Made by a program: the position numbers and the translations under genes. The notes beneath the pieces were generated by a model. It did no database searches. It saw only the letters and a program-made list of their open reading frames with translations, and was not told where the DNA came from. From Adiantum capillus-veneris (Eukaryota; Streptophyta; Polypodiopsida; Polypodiales; Pteridaceae), in assembly GCA_014529385.2 (NCBI GenBank), contig CM043951.1, positions 113,070,469 to 113,134,468 of the forward strand: 64,000 bases of DNA, in the 5' to 3' direction. Below are positions 41,496-53,059 of this stretch, in pieces. Every line of letters starts with the position of its first letter. Within the stretch, counting starts at the first letter, position 1.

Positions 41496-43090
41496 CTTTG
41501 AGATAATTATCAGAGGTAAATCATATATGATGGAGCCCGTGAAAATTATCTTAACCTCAAATAATTAGTTTACCTAATTACTTCAATAGAATTACACTAT
41601 TTTTAGGAAAAAATAAAAGGGGAAAAATAGTAAACTAATCCAAAATGATTTGAGATAATTATCAGACCAGAAACATATTGTTTGAAACCCATGATATTTA
41701 TCTTAACCTTAGATAATTATTTAAACTAATTATCTCAGTAGAATTACACTATTTTTGAAAAAAATAAAAGGGGAAAAATAGCAAACTAATCCAAAATGCT
41801 TTGAGATAATTATCATAGCAAAAACACATCTTTTAAAACCCGTGATAATTATCTTAATCTGAAATAATTAGTCTAACTAATTATCTCAGTAGAATGACAT
41901 TGTTTTTAGGGAAAAATAAAAGGGGGAAAATCGCAAACTAATCCAAAATGCTTTGAGATAATTATCAGAGTAAAAACACATCTTTTGAAACCCATGATAA
42001 ATATTTTAACCTCAAATACTGAGTTTAACTAATTATCTCAACAAAATTACACTGTTTTTTGGGAAAAATACAAGGAGAAAATGCTTTGAAATAATTATCA
42101 GAGGTAAACCACATCTTATAGAACCCATAATAATTATATTAGATAATTAGTTTACCTAATTATCTCAACAAAATTACATTATTTCTAGAGGAAAATAAAA
42201 TGGGGAAAATAGAAAATCAATCCAAAAATCTTGGAGATAATTATCAGAGGTAAATCACATATTATGGAGCCCATGATAATTATCTTAACCTCAAATAACT
42301 AGTTTACCTAGTTACCTTAGCAGAATTACACTGTTTTTAGAAAAAAATAAAAGGGGGAAAACAGTAAACTAATCCAAAATACTTTGAGATAATGATCAGA
42401 CCAAAAACATATCTTTTGAAACCCATGATACTTATCTTAACCTCGGATAATTAGTTAAACTAATTATCTCAGTAGAATTAGACTATTTTTAGGAAAAATA
42501 AAAGGGGCAAAATAGCAAACTAATCCAAAATGCTTTGAGATAATTATCAAAGCAAAAACACATCTTTTAGAACCCGTAATAATTATCTTTACCTCAAATA
42601 ATTAGTCTAACTAATTATCGAATTACACTGTTTTTAGGGAAAAATAAAAGGGGAGAAATCAAAAACGAATCCAAAATGCTTTGAGATAATTATAGGAGGA
42701 AAAATACATCTTTTGAAACCCATGATAATTATTTTAACATCAGATAGTGAGTTTAACTAATTATCTCAGCAGAATTACACTGTTTATAGGAGAAAATAGA
42801 AGGAGAAAAATAGCAAACTAATCCAAAATGCTTTGAAATAATTATCAGAGGTAAATCACATCTTATAAAACCCGTTATAATTATCTTAGATAATTAGTTA
42901 AACTAATTATCTCAAAAGAATCACATTGTTTCTAGAGGAAAATAAAATGGAAAAAATAGCAAACTAATCCAAAAAGCTTTGAGATAATTATCAAAGGTAA
43001 ATCACATCTTAAAATAATCCATGATAATTATCTTAACCTCAAATAATTAGTTTAGCTAATTATCATAGTAAAAAAACATTTTTATTGAGG
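41496..43090. repeat. About 150-bp tandem array with higher-order duplication (5' LTR)
   Basis: The marker CTTTGAGATAATTATC starts units at 41496, 41647, 41799, 41951, 42084, 42230, 42382, 42533, 42679, 42831 and 42977. Subtype markers give the order A-B-C-D-E-A-B-C-D-E-F, so a five-unit block of about 734 bp was duplicated. The 3' LTR has a single A-B-C-D-E-F set. Confidence 0.85.
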
Positions 43091-43099
43091 GTAAATTAA

Positions 43100-43740
43100 A
43101 GGGAGAAAACAGTAAATCATGTGCTATGATTACATGCTATTTATCAGAGTAAATTATAGGATGAAGAGGCCGTGATAATTATGTCATGGTTAGAAAAGTA
43201 GTATAGATATTTATTAAGGTCAAATTATATTAATTCTAGCTGAGAACCAAAGAGGGAAATTACTAAATCATGTGATATGATTACATGCTATTTATCAAAG
43301 TTAGATTATAGGATAAAGAGGTCGTGATATTATGTCAAGGCTAGAAAAGTTATATGGATATTTATCCAAGTCAAATTATACTAATTCTAGCCGAAAACTA
43401 AGAGGGGAGAATTAGTAAATCATGTGATATGAATACATGCTATTTATCAAAGTTAGATTACATGATAATAAGGCCGTGATAATTATTTCAAGGTTAAAAA
43501 AGTAGTATAGATATTTATCCAAGTAAAATTATACTAATTCTAGCTAAAAACTAAGGGGGGGGGGATTAGTAAATCATGTTATATGATTACATGCTACTTA
43601 TCAGAGTTAGATTACATGGTGAAGAAGCCATGATAATTATTTCAAGGTTATAAAAGTAGTATAGATATTCATCTAAGTCAAATTATACTAATTTTAGTTG
43701 AAAAATTAAAGATAGAAATTAGATAATTAGGTTGTAAAAT
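43100..43740. repeat. Second tandem array, about 152 bp per unit (5' LTR)
   Basis: GTAAATCATGTGATATGATTACATGCTATTTATC-type starts recur at about 43110, 43265, 43418 and 43570. The same four units occur in the 3' LTR at about 50010-50620. Confidence 0.75.
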
Positions 43741-44261
43741 TAAAAGATACTTACCAGAGGTCAAAAGTACCTCTATTTACTTGTGATAATTATAATATAG
43801 TTAATAAGTGAGTTTAGGAAATTATAAATTGATCAAAAGTCCTATTTTAGCAAAAGATTAATTAAAGTAAATAGTCTTTGCGGTCAAAAGTGTTTAGAAA
43901 AAATTAAAGTAAGTGTAAACCTGTGATATAAAGTTGAGGAAATGAAATCTTTAAGAGCAAATAAATAGAATAAATATTAAGATCAAAATAAGCAGATTCC
44001 GAGCTTAAAATTCGATGGGAAAATTAGAAAAAAGATATACAAAATTATAAGAAAATTAAGATAGCTTAGAAAAGCTTTAAGAAAGCTGTGGAACAAGTTA
44101 TCGTGCCTTTATAGACAAATAGGAAATTACTAGGTCAAGAATTTACCAATTAAGACTACAAATTTAACCTTGAATGGGTTACCGTTGAACACAAAGGTTA
44201 AGTTCAGATTTCAAATAATTTACCTAACGATTAGACGTCCTTTTTCTAAGGATAAAAATTT

Positions 44262-44425
44262 ATGGCACCTAAAAGGATCCCCTATAAAATTCTACATCTG
44301 ATGATGACGACGTAGCTCCAAAACGAACTAGAGCGTCATATGACGACGAAGTCGAGCCTAGTAGTAGTCCTACGGAGGAGAGTCTTCAGGCATCAGCGCA
44401 ACAGCAGATGGCCGATGAATACCAG
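44262..44425 (+). pseudogene. Coding exon inside the 5' LTR (decayed copy)
   Basis: It starts ATGGCACCTAAAAGG (MAPKR) and ends at a consensus donor CCAG|GTGGGT. A small indel early on shifts the frame, but ALQ-free comparison with the copy at 51163-51323 shows the same acidic/basic sequence (SDDDDVAPKRTRAS-like). See that entry. Confidence 0.5.
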
Positions 44426-45570
44426 GTGGGTTTCCCATTATTCAATTAAGTCTTTCAATAGTTTAAGTTCTTTTATAAGTTAGCATTGCATACGTAAGGA
44501 GTGAGAGAGAATCAAGAAAGGAATAATTGACCAAAAACGGAAGGTAAATTCCAACGTGCATTTGTTTATAATGTAGGAAATAATTGTTTGTGTTAAAACT
44601 GGTTGAATTAGGAAAGATATGATTGATCATCCTTAAGATAGCTTGTCTCAAGACACCTCCAACTCCTTGGTATATTTTGATGATAATGATGGCTTTTCAG
44701 CCACGGATAAGTCGGTTATCCCCATGAACGTTGAGTTTCTACTCCGTGTCATGTCTTGATGTTTGTACATAAGTTAGGATGCCGTTTTTTTATCCTAGGG
44801 GAGCCGCCCGATTGTATGGGCAACTAGTTTGGTGTATGGGCACTCGGAACCTTGGGTGGGGGTTTATCCACTCCGAATTGTGAATAAGGAATGGGTGCCA
44901 TTTTTTCACCCTTAGGTGGTCTTGAGACAAGAAGAGTACTGGTCATGGTTATTATGGACAATGTTTTGATTGACAGTACCCTGTTTTAAGTTTAAAGATG
45001 TGTGTTTTCTAAAAGAATGCTTTCAATGTTGTCTTTAATAGTTGATTGAAGGAATTACTGTGACAGAAAGTTAAAAGAAACTATTATTTTAAGTATTAAA
45101 ACAATGTGATAGTAATTAGAAAACAAAAGAGTTAAGTGTGAGTGCGGGGTGGTAAGTGGGGATTGACTAAGGTTGTCAATCATGGACGGGTGGACCTGAT
45201 TAGTCAGGTAACTATCCATCCCCGTACACTGAAAACGTTTGGAAAACAACTTCACTTGGAAGAGGAGTCCACAAGCGGCTGTGCCCTCACATATGTTCGG
45301 AGGGAAAAAGCGTTGGTTGAGGATACCTTAGCCCAATTTGTGAAATTTATAGGGCTGAAATATTTTTTTTTGAACTTTTAATACTTTGTCCCTTTCCACT
45401 GCGAGACAGGACTAGGTCTTCTTCTAAGGCTATAGACCCAAGCCATTGTCAATGGTAAAGGTCTATTCCTCGGATTTTTCTTGTTTAGAGACTCTAATTT
45501 TTATCAGACCTAGAGACCTGTCAATGATCCCATCCCGATCTTTTTCTTGGCGGGTTGGGGATCTCACAAG

Positions 45571-45582
45571 TGGTATCAGAGC
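45571..45582 (+). other. Initiator tRNA-Met primer binding site (LARD-like element)
   Basis: TGGTATCAGAGC, two bases after the LTR, is the standard complement of the initiator tRNA-Met 3' end. Confidence 0.9.
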
Positions 45583-45776
45583 GTGTGTTAATTAAAGTCT
45601 TGGACATAAAGAGAAGTTTAAGGTATTAGGTTGAAATAAGTGATCTCTAACAAATTCAAATTAAAGACGTATTAAATTGAAAAGAGGGAGAGAAAGAAAG
45701 AGAGAGAATTATCCCCATATTTGTACGAAGATTTCCATCAGGTCTACTACAAATCCATGGATTTCAACACTAGGTT

Positions 45777-46193
45777 ATGAGAGCTTTCTTATTCGGACAC
45801 TACTCAATGAAAAAAAGCGTGATGAAATGGCTAGATAAGAGATTTTCTCCTTCCACTTGGAGGATTAGCTGGTCAGGATCTGGTGGAATTTTCTTCATTG
45901 ATGTAGAAGAGTTAGAAGGTTTAGAACTAAATATGAAGAGACTCAAATGGGCCGAAGATCTTCAAGTGATTGAAGTATACTTTCTCATTGGAACGGAGAA
46001 TCCACAAGAAACCCGTGTAAGAGATGATGTCCAAGTATCACAAAATCAGTGGGTGTTTGATCAGGTGTCTAAAGTAATCTACCCAGGTAGAATTAGGTCC
46101 ATAGGTGTAGGCCCTAGTTTTAATGGACCAAAAGATGTTCTATATTTTGATCCTATATCTGATACACCCAAAGTCCACAAGATTCTAGTATAA
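45777..46193 (+). CDS. Unrecognised 138-codon ORF between PBS and gag
   Basis: The frame runs from ATG 45777 to TAA, with ordinary amino-acid composition (several Trp, Gly, Pro; MKWLDKRFSPSTWRISWSGS; VEELEGLELNMKRL; YPGRIRSIGVGPSFNGPKDV). No family is recognised and no knuckle or capsid motif is present. It lies in the slot where a leader or the N-terminus of gag is expected. It could be the start of gag, a captured host fragment or chance. Open length in A/T-rich DNA is mildly in favour of a real past coding sequence. Confidence 0.35.
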   Translation: MRAFLFGHYSMKKSVMKWLDKRFSPSTWRISWSGSGGIFFIDVEELEGLELNMKRLKWAEDLQVIEVYFLIGTENPQETRVRDDVQVSQNQWVFDQVSKVIYPGRIRSIGVGPSFNGPKDVLYFDPISDTPKVHKILV

Positions 46194-46479
46194 GATTGTC
46201 GTCACCCTTGTACATAGTAAGACCTTCATGGATTGTATTAACTCTTGTACATACTATAGTTCTCATGGGTATGCTATAAGCAATTTTGTTTATGGCTTGG
46301 CAATTATCTTCATCCTATGTGCAAATAAGTTAAAAGCATAAGTAAGAGAGATTTCATTTGGTACTAAATTCCACTAATTTAATCTCAGGGAAATACTCGT
46401 GTAAATAGCCTTTACACTATTGCTCAAGAGAAAAAATTACTACTAAAGCAAGTTCAACTCCCTACTTCAAGGGAGAGGG

Positions 46480-47322
46480 ACCCAATTTAGAGCGAGATGC
46501 CGAAGCATGGTTAGATTCTATGGATGACTATTCTAAAACTGCACGAACTACTTAGGAAAACCAAACAATGTTGGGTATGTTCCGTCTCACTGGAGATGCC
46601 AAACTTTGGTGGAAGCAACACTGCAGAGATAATCCCACGAGTAGTCCATCTTGGGAGAAAATGAAGCAGGCAATCAAAGAACGCTATCTCCCTCCTGCAC
46701 ATCAGGCTATCAAGATGAACGAATTCTTTGGTCTATGCCAACTAGGACTTTCATTAGAGGAGTACTATACCAAGTTTGTGTCTTTATGATGCTATGCTCC
46801 TCAGATGACCATGGACCAACAAATTGCCCGTTTCTGTCAAGGCCTCAATAAACCCCTAAGTACACGTTTCCAAGCCATGAGGCCTACATCAATACAGGAT
46901 GCCCTTCTCAGGGCTGAGCCTCTTGCAGCCGAATGAACCCACTCTGCAAGGAACTATAATGGATTTAAGAACTTTAGGGGAAGATCCAGGGGAACTTTCA
47001 ACCAAGGATATCAACAAGTGGAGTAGCTTCAGTAGTGAACTTGGAGCAGAACTTCCCAAACGTGAGGTGCTATGGATGCAATCAAATGGGGCACTATAGA
47101 AATAATTGTCTAGAGGAGAAAAACCCTCGAACTACTGCTAGAGCCATTCCTCAAAATCAAGGAGATAATCTAAGAGGAGGTAGAAATGGAGGACGAGGTA
47201 GAGGAAGAGCAAGAGGAACCAGAGCTTACGCAATCATGGGAGAACCAACTTTAATGAACGAGGAAGATGAAAGATCCACTTGCTTGGCTACAGTTAGTAA
47301 TCCTAGAGCTCAACAACAATAG
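46480..47322 (+). pseudogene. gag: Ty3 chromovirus gag remnant
   Basis: The frame containing DAEAWLDSMDDYSKTART, FRLTGDAKLWWKQHC and SWEKMKQAIKERYLPPAHQ gives a chromovirus capsid domain, with stops near 46553 and 46787. After further frame changes the knuckle CYGCNQMGHYRNNC (CX2CX4HX4C, about 47062-47103) and a GGRNGGRGRGRARGTR basic tail follow. Product: particle shell and RNA binding. Now broken. Confidence 0.8.
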
Positions 47323-47339
47323 GAAGTTTTGTAAACCAC

Positions 47340-47950
47340 TATAAGTCGATAATGTAAAACTTTGAGTTACTTATATAAGGGTATACATTATTTTATTTCC
47401 CAAATTACTGAAGGAATCTAAAGTTAAATTAGCATTCAATCAAGAAATTAAGGATTGATCTAGCAAATGAGACAAAGGTTCTCGATACTATGAAAAGAAT
47501 TTGAATCTTGAGATAGTTTTTAAGAAATCAACTCACATTCTTTGTGCACACTTTCCTTGGAAAATGACCTAGGTATGAAAGTATTAAGATACGAAACTAA
47601 TAGGAAGCCAAAAAGAACTCTTGGTATGATGCTTCTTAAAGGCCTTTACATAATGTTGGTCAACCAACTTAGAGCACAGGGAGCGTACCTCTAGTGTAAT
47701 GGTGGAAGATTGTGCCGAACGCAGATTGCTCAGAATGGCAAGAACATGCCGAGCGCGTTCAGATTGGCAAAGCTGGAATACATGATACTTGTCGAACACT
47801 GATTACTCTCAATGGTCAGTTAGACCGAGCGCGTTCATGTTGACAAGGTGGATAAATGGATCTTTATGGAATTGATTTAACCTGGTTTTTGAGATGATAC
47901 AAATGGTTTGTAAAGGTTTTTAAGATGAGCTCAACTGAGAGTTTCCTGGG
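47340..47950 (+). other. Internal non-coding remnant of the LARD-like element
   Basis: No gene is seen. A short direct repeat, CCGAGCGCGTTCA-TTG, occurs at about 47750 and 47825, each preceded by AATGGCAAGA/AATGGTCAGT-like sequence. Pol between protease and integrase has been deleted here. Confidence 0.4.
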
Positions 47951-47959
47951 GGAAAAGTT

Positions 47960-48105
47960 GACTATCAAGTAACTCTAACTAGGGAAAGAAGTCTGCGAAA
48001 TAGAGTAATCAGAAAACATTTAGTAAAATGGAAGGACTACCCCACTGAAGACACCACATGGGAGGACGAAGTATCACTTTTCAAAGCTTTCCCCAAATTT
48101 GGTTG
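47960..48105 (+). pseudogene. Chromodomain remnant
   Basis: RKHLVKWKDYPTEDTTWEDE is the chromodomain core of chromoviral integrases, which directs insertion to marked chromatin. It ends at TGA near 48105, just before the purine tract and the 3' LTR. It shows the lost pol was chromoviral. Confidence 0.8.
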
Positions 48106-48141
48106 AGATGAGCACATCTCAATTTCTTAAGTTGGGGTGAT

Positions 48142-51100
48142 TGTAAAGTTTCCAGTTTTTGAAACCTTAGAAATCGTACAAAGCGTGATCAAATTAACTC
48201 GGTTGTTAAGAAAACACTGTAGAATGATCCAACTATGGCAAATACTGGTATTTTTGAAACCGTAACCAGAGCTTTACTACCGTTAGAAGTTTTCAAAACA
48301 GAATTTCGATAAAATCTTGAAAAGTTACGGGCTCTGAAAGGTTACACTATGCATTTAATTAGTTAAGTAAAATTGAATGGTTTCAGTAATTATTACTGCT
48401 AAAGAATTTTTATCCTAAGGTTCTAGAAATTGCAGATATTTCCAAAATTAATCATTAAAAGTCAACAAACTAGCAGAAAATGGATTTTGTGTATCTGGGG
48501 GACTGTGTGGGATAATGATAAACTTTCCCAGACTAGATTTAGCAGCACGGGCGTTTTTGGAGCTGTAGGGCTTCTTGGGATGCAAGTTACTATCAATTCC
48601 AGCCTATGAGTGCCCAAAAACCTATAAATATGACCCCTTGCTTCACAATTTCAAACAGACTCGGAGTCCTTAGCAAATTCTCTCTCATATTGGGAGACCT
48701 CTACGCAAAAATCACTAGAGATCAAAGCTCTAGTTGTTTAATCAACTATAATTAGCAGTAACCTTTTTTCATTAGTAGAATTAGGTTAACCTATTTATAA
48801 ATTTTTTAATTAATTGAAGATTAAACCTATGTATACTCTAAAATTCTCTCCTAATTCAAAATTCTTTGTTTATTATTGTGATTAAGCTTAAGGATACTAA
48901 GAAAACTAATTATTATATCATATTAGGGTTGAAATTATTCATTTTAACCATAAATTAATGATAATTATACTAATTAAATTTAGATTAAGATAAGATAATT
49001 ATCATCGCTAAGTTAGATTATCATTATGTCAAAAAAATTATTTTGAAATTTTTTGAGTAATTTTTATAATTATTTCAGCGAAATTACATTGTTTTTAAGA
49101 GAAACGTAACGAGGAAAATGATCAAATTAATCCAAAATACTTTGAGATAATTATTAAAGTTAAATCACATATTATGAAATGCGTGGTAATTATCTTAATC
49201 TCTGATAATTAGTTTACCTAATTACCTCAATAGAAAAATAAAAGGAGAAAAATAGTAAACTAATCCAAAATGCTTTGAGATAATTATTAGAGCAAAAACA
49301 TATCTTTCGAAACCCGTGACATTTATTTTAACCTCAGATAATTAGTTTAACTAATTATCTCAGAAGAATTACACTATTTTTTGGAAAAAATAAAAGAGGA
49401 AAATAGCGAACTAATCCAAAATACTTTGAGATAATTATGAAAGGAAAAACACATCTTTTAAAACTCGTGATAATTATCTTAATCTCAGATAATTAGTCTA
49501 ACTAATTGTCTTAGTAGAATTACACTATTTTTAGGAGAAAATACATGAGGGAAAAAAGCAAACTAATCCAAAATGCTTTGAGATAATTATCAGAGGGAGA
49601 ATACATCTTTTGAAATCCGTGATAATTATTTTAACCTCAAATAGTTAGTTAAACTAATTCTCTTAGCAAAATTACACTGTTTTTAGGAGAAAATACAAGG
49701 AGAAAAATAGCAAATTAATCCAAAATGCTTTGAGATAATTATCAAAGGTAAAGCACATCTTATGGAGCTCGTAATAATTATCTGCGATATATTGTTTAAC
49801 TAATTATCTCACCAAAATTACATTGTTTTTAGAGGAAAATAAAATGGAAAAAATAGCAAATTAACCCAAAAAGATTTGAGATTATTATTAGAGGTAAGTC
49901 ACATCTTAAGTTAATGTATGATAATTATTTAACCACAAATAATTAGTTTAGCTAATTATCATAGTAGAAAAACACTATTATTGAGGATAAATTAAAGGGA
50001 AAAATTAGTAAATCATGTGCTATAATTATATGCTATTTATCAGAGTTACACTATAGGATCAAGAGACCGAGGCCGTGATAATTAAGTCAAGGTTAGAAAA
50101 GTAGTATAGATATTTATCCAAGTCAAATTATACTAATTCTAGCTGAGAACTAAAGGGATAAATTAGTAAATCATGTGATATGATTACATGATATCTATCA
50201 GAGTTAGATTATAAGAGAAAGAGGCCGTGATAATTATGTCAAGGTTAGAAAAGTAGTATAGATATTTATCCAAGTCAAATTATATTAATTCTAGCTGAAA
50301 ACTAAGGGGGGGAAATTAGTAAATCATGTGATATGATTACATAATATTTATCAGAGTTAGATTACATGATAATAAGGGTGTGATAATTATTTTAAGGTTA
50401 GGAAAGTAGTATAGATATTTATCCAAGTCAAATTATACTTATTCTAGATAAAAAATAAGGGGGCGAAATTATTAAATCATGTTATATGATTATATGCTAT
50501 TTATTAGAGCTATATTACATGGTAAAGAGACCGTGATAATTATATCAAGGCTAGAAAAGTAGTATAGATATTTATCTAAGTCAAATTATACTAATTTTAG
50601 TTGAAAATTAAAGGTGGAAATCAGATAATTCAGTTGGAAAATTAAAAGATAGTTACCGAGGTCAAAAGTATCTTTATTTACTTGTGATAATTATACTATA
50701 GTTTATTAGTGAGTTTAGGAAATTATAAATTGAATAAAAGTCCTATTTTTAGCAAAAGATTAATTAAAGTAAATAGTCTTTGCGGTCAAAAGTTTTTAGG
50801 AAAATTATAGTAAGTTTAAACCTATGATATAAAGTTTAGGAAATGAAATCTTTAAGAGAAAATAAATAAAATAAATATTAAGATCAAAATAAGCAGATTC
50901 CAAGCTTAAAATTCAATGGGAAAATTAGAAAAAATATATACAAAATTATAAAAAAATTAAGATAGATTAGAAAACCCTTAGGGAAGCTGTGGAAAAATTT
51001 ATCATGCCTTTATAGACAAATAACAAATTACTAGGTCAAGAATTTACCAATTAACACTACAAATTTAACCTTGGATGGGTTACGGTTGAATACAAAGTTT

Positions 51101-52345
51101 AAGTCTAGATTTTAAATAATTTATCTAATGATTAGACGTCCTTTTTATAAGGATAAGAAGTTATGGTACATAAAAGGGCACGAGCAAATCCTACATCTGA
51201 TGATGAGGACGTAGCTCCAAAACGAACTAGAGCGTCGTACGACGACGAAGTCGGGCGTACTAGTAGGCCTACGGAGGAGAGTCTCAGGCGCCAGCGCAGC
51301 AGCAGATGGCCGATCCATACCAGGTGGATTTCCCATTATTCAATTAAGTCTTTAAATAGTTTAAGTTCTTTTATAAGTTAACATTGCATACTTAAGGAGT
51401 GAGAGAGAATCAGGAAAGGAATAATTGACAAAAAACGGAAGGTAAATTCCAACGTGCATTTGTTTATAATGTAGGAAATAATTGTTTGGGTTAAAACTGG
51501 TTGAATTAAGTAAGATATGATTGAGCATCCTTAAGACAGCTTGTCTCAAGACACCTCTGACTCTTTGGTATATTTTGATGATAATGATGGCTTTCCAGTC
51601 CCATGGATAAGTCGGTTACCCCCATGAACGTTGAGTTTCTACTCCGTGTCATGTCTTGATGTTTGTACATAAGTTAGGATACCATTTTTTAATCATAGGG
51701 GATGGGTGTATGGGCACCCGGAACCTTGGGTGGGGGTTTATCCACTCCGGATTGTGAATAAGGAATGGATGCTATTTTTTCACCCTTAGGTGGTCTTGAG
51801 ACAAGAATAGTACTGGCCATGGTGATTATGAACAATGTTTTGATTGAGAGTACCTTGTCTTAAGTTTAAAGATGTCTGATTTCTAAAAGAATGCTTTCAA
51901 TGATGTCTTTAATAATTAATTGAAGAAATTACCTGTGATGGAAAGTTAAAAGAAACTATTATTTTAAGTGTTAAAACAATGTGATAGTAATTAGAAAACA
52001 AAAGAATCAAGTGTGAGTGCGGGGTGGTAAGTGGGGATTGACTAAGGTTGTCAATCATGGACAGGTGGACCTAATTAGTCAGGTAACTATCCATCCCTGT
52101 GCACTAAAACCGTTTGGAAAACACCTTCACTTGGAAGAGGAGTCCACCAGCGGCTGTGCCCTCACATATGTTAGGGCAAAAAAAGCAATGGTTGAGGATA
52201 CCTTAGCCCAATTTGTGAAAGTTATAGGGCCGAAATAGTCACGTCCTTGGATTTTTCTTGTTTAGAGACTCTGATGTTTATGAGACCTAGAGACCTATCA
52301 ATGATCCCATCCTGATCTTAGTATTGGCGGGTTAGGGATCTTACA
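48142..52345 (+). repeat. 3' LTR (4,204 bp) of the LARD-like element
   Basis: TGTAAAGTTT to ATCTTACA. TATA box at 48623-48630. It has one six-unit set of the first array (49136 to about 49990) and four units of the second (about 50010-50620). The exon copy is at 51163. Its size difference from the 5' LTR is accounted for by the 734-bp block duplication and a few other indels. Confidence 0.85.
51163..51323 (+). CDS. Coding exon inside the 3' LTR
   Basis: ATG 51163 opens MVHKRARANPTSDDEDVAPK, followed by RTRASYDDEVGRTSRPTEES and a basic stretch, up to a donor-like CCAG|GTGGAT at 51324. Both LTRs keep ATG, reading sense and donor, although the 5' copy is shifted. The lysine/arginine-rich start resembles the first residues of chromoviral Gag (MAPKR...). 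My reading is a first coding exon in the R-U5 region, spliced across the PBS region to gag. The open frame running on to 51381 is intronic. Confidence 0.5.
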
Positions 52346-52510
52346 GGCTTAAAGATGAAATCGTACTCTTCAGAAGAACAAAGAGCACAATTGGTAAGAC
52401 TGGAGGAGAGAAGGGAGGAGACAAAGGAGAGGGCAGTTGAAGCCATGGTGGTGTAGGTAGAGGAATCTAGTAGATGGTTAGAAGCTTCGTCTATTCTCAC
52501 ATTGTTTATT
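52346..52510 (-). pseudogene. Penelope-like element, upstream part
   Basis: The minus strand reads DSSTYTTMASTALSFVSSLL and then a Cys/Glu/Tyr-containing stretch up to the GGCTT target copy. Reading continues in frame at 40740 on the far side of the LTR element, six to seven codons before LPKIHK. This serine-rich segment corresponds to the region just N-terminal of the PLE RT core. Nothing further upstream is recognised. Confidence 0.65.
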
Positions 52511-53055
52511 AATTATTGCACCTACAAAGCGACACAATTGGCCGGTATTTTCATGATACAAAGAAAGGGTACATGCATCTATTTCTGTCTTGAACAATAG
52601 GTCTCTGCATCAATTTTTGCTACAAAGTCGACTTACTATGTAAGGTTTCTGAGATACCATGAAAGGGTACAATTTTTTCCTCCTATTCTCTAAAAAAGGT
52701 CGACTCATTTCCTACTATTTTTTTGAATGACTCCATGAAAACCCCTTTTTAACTTATCTTGAACAATAAGTATTTTGCCTCTATTTTTGTTGCACAATCG
52801 GCATGCTGTGCAAGGTTTCTAGGCATGGTAGTGACCTCTGTATCATTATTTTGAGTTTAGACTATTTATGGGTCTAAGGTTTGCATACACTAAAAGCTCA
52901 AAGTCAATTGAGTACTACCAATAGATTCCAAATTATTTATGTGCATGATGTCTACATACATTGAAAGACATGAGTCTATGTATAGAGTAGGAGCTTCAAG
53001 AGTATTTATTGGTATCCACCAATCTATTTGGTAGCAACCCTTGTATTGACCCCTT
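52511..53055. other. No gene seen
   Basis: Ordinary A/T-rich sequence with scattered short repeats (TTTCTGAGATACCATGAAAGGGTAC, GTCGACTCATTT). No ORF with family features. Confidence 0.4.
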
Positions 53056-53059
53056 AAGT

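Larger units (their letters stand above)
40746..45568 (+). repeat. 5' LTR (4,823 bp) of the LARD-like element
   Basis: TGTAAGGTTT to ATCTCACA. The TATA box TATAAATA is at 40983-40990, only 237 bp in, so nearly all of the LTR would be transcribed leader. It holds an eleven-unit A/T-rich array (41496 to about 43080) and a four-unit array (about 43100-43740). A coding exon starts at 44262. It lacks about 250 bp that the 3' LTR has at 48180-48430 and has about 115 extra bp near 45365-45480. Confidence 0.85.
40746..52345 (+). mobile_element. LTR retrotransposon with giant LTRs (LARD-like)
   Basis: The LTRs are 40746-45568 (4,823 bp) and 48142-52345 (4,204 bp), with only 2.57 kb between them. Target copies are exact: GGCTT at 40741-40745 and at 52346-52350. 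The PBS for initiator tRNA-Met lies at 45571-45582 and a short purine tract at 48131-48140. The interior has gag and chromodomain remnants, so its parent was a Ty3 chromovirus that lost protease to integrase. Such large-LTR, pol-less elements are called LARDs. It splits a Penelope-like element in frame. Confidence 0.88.
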
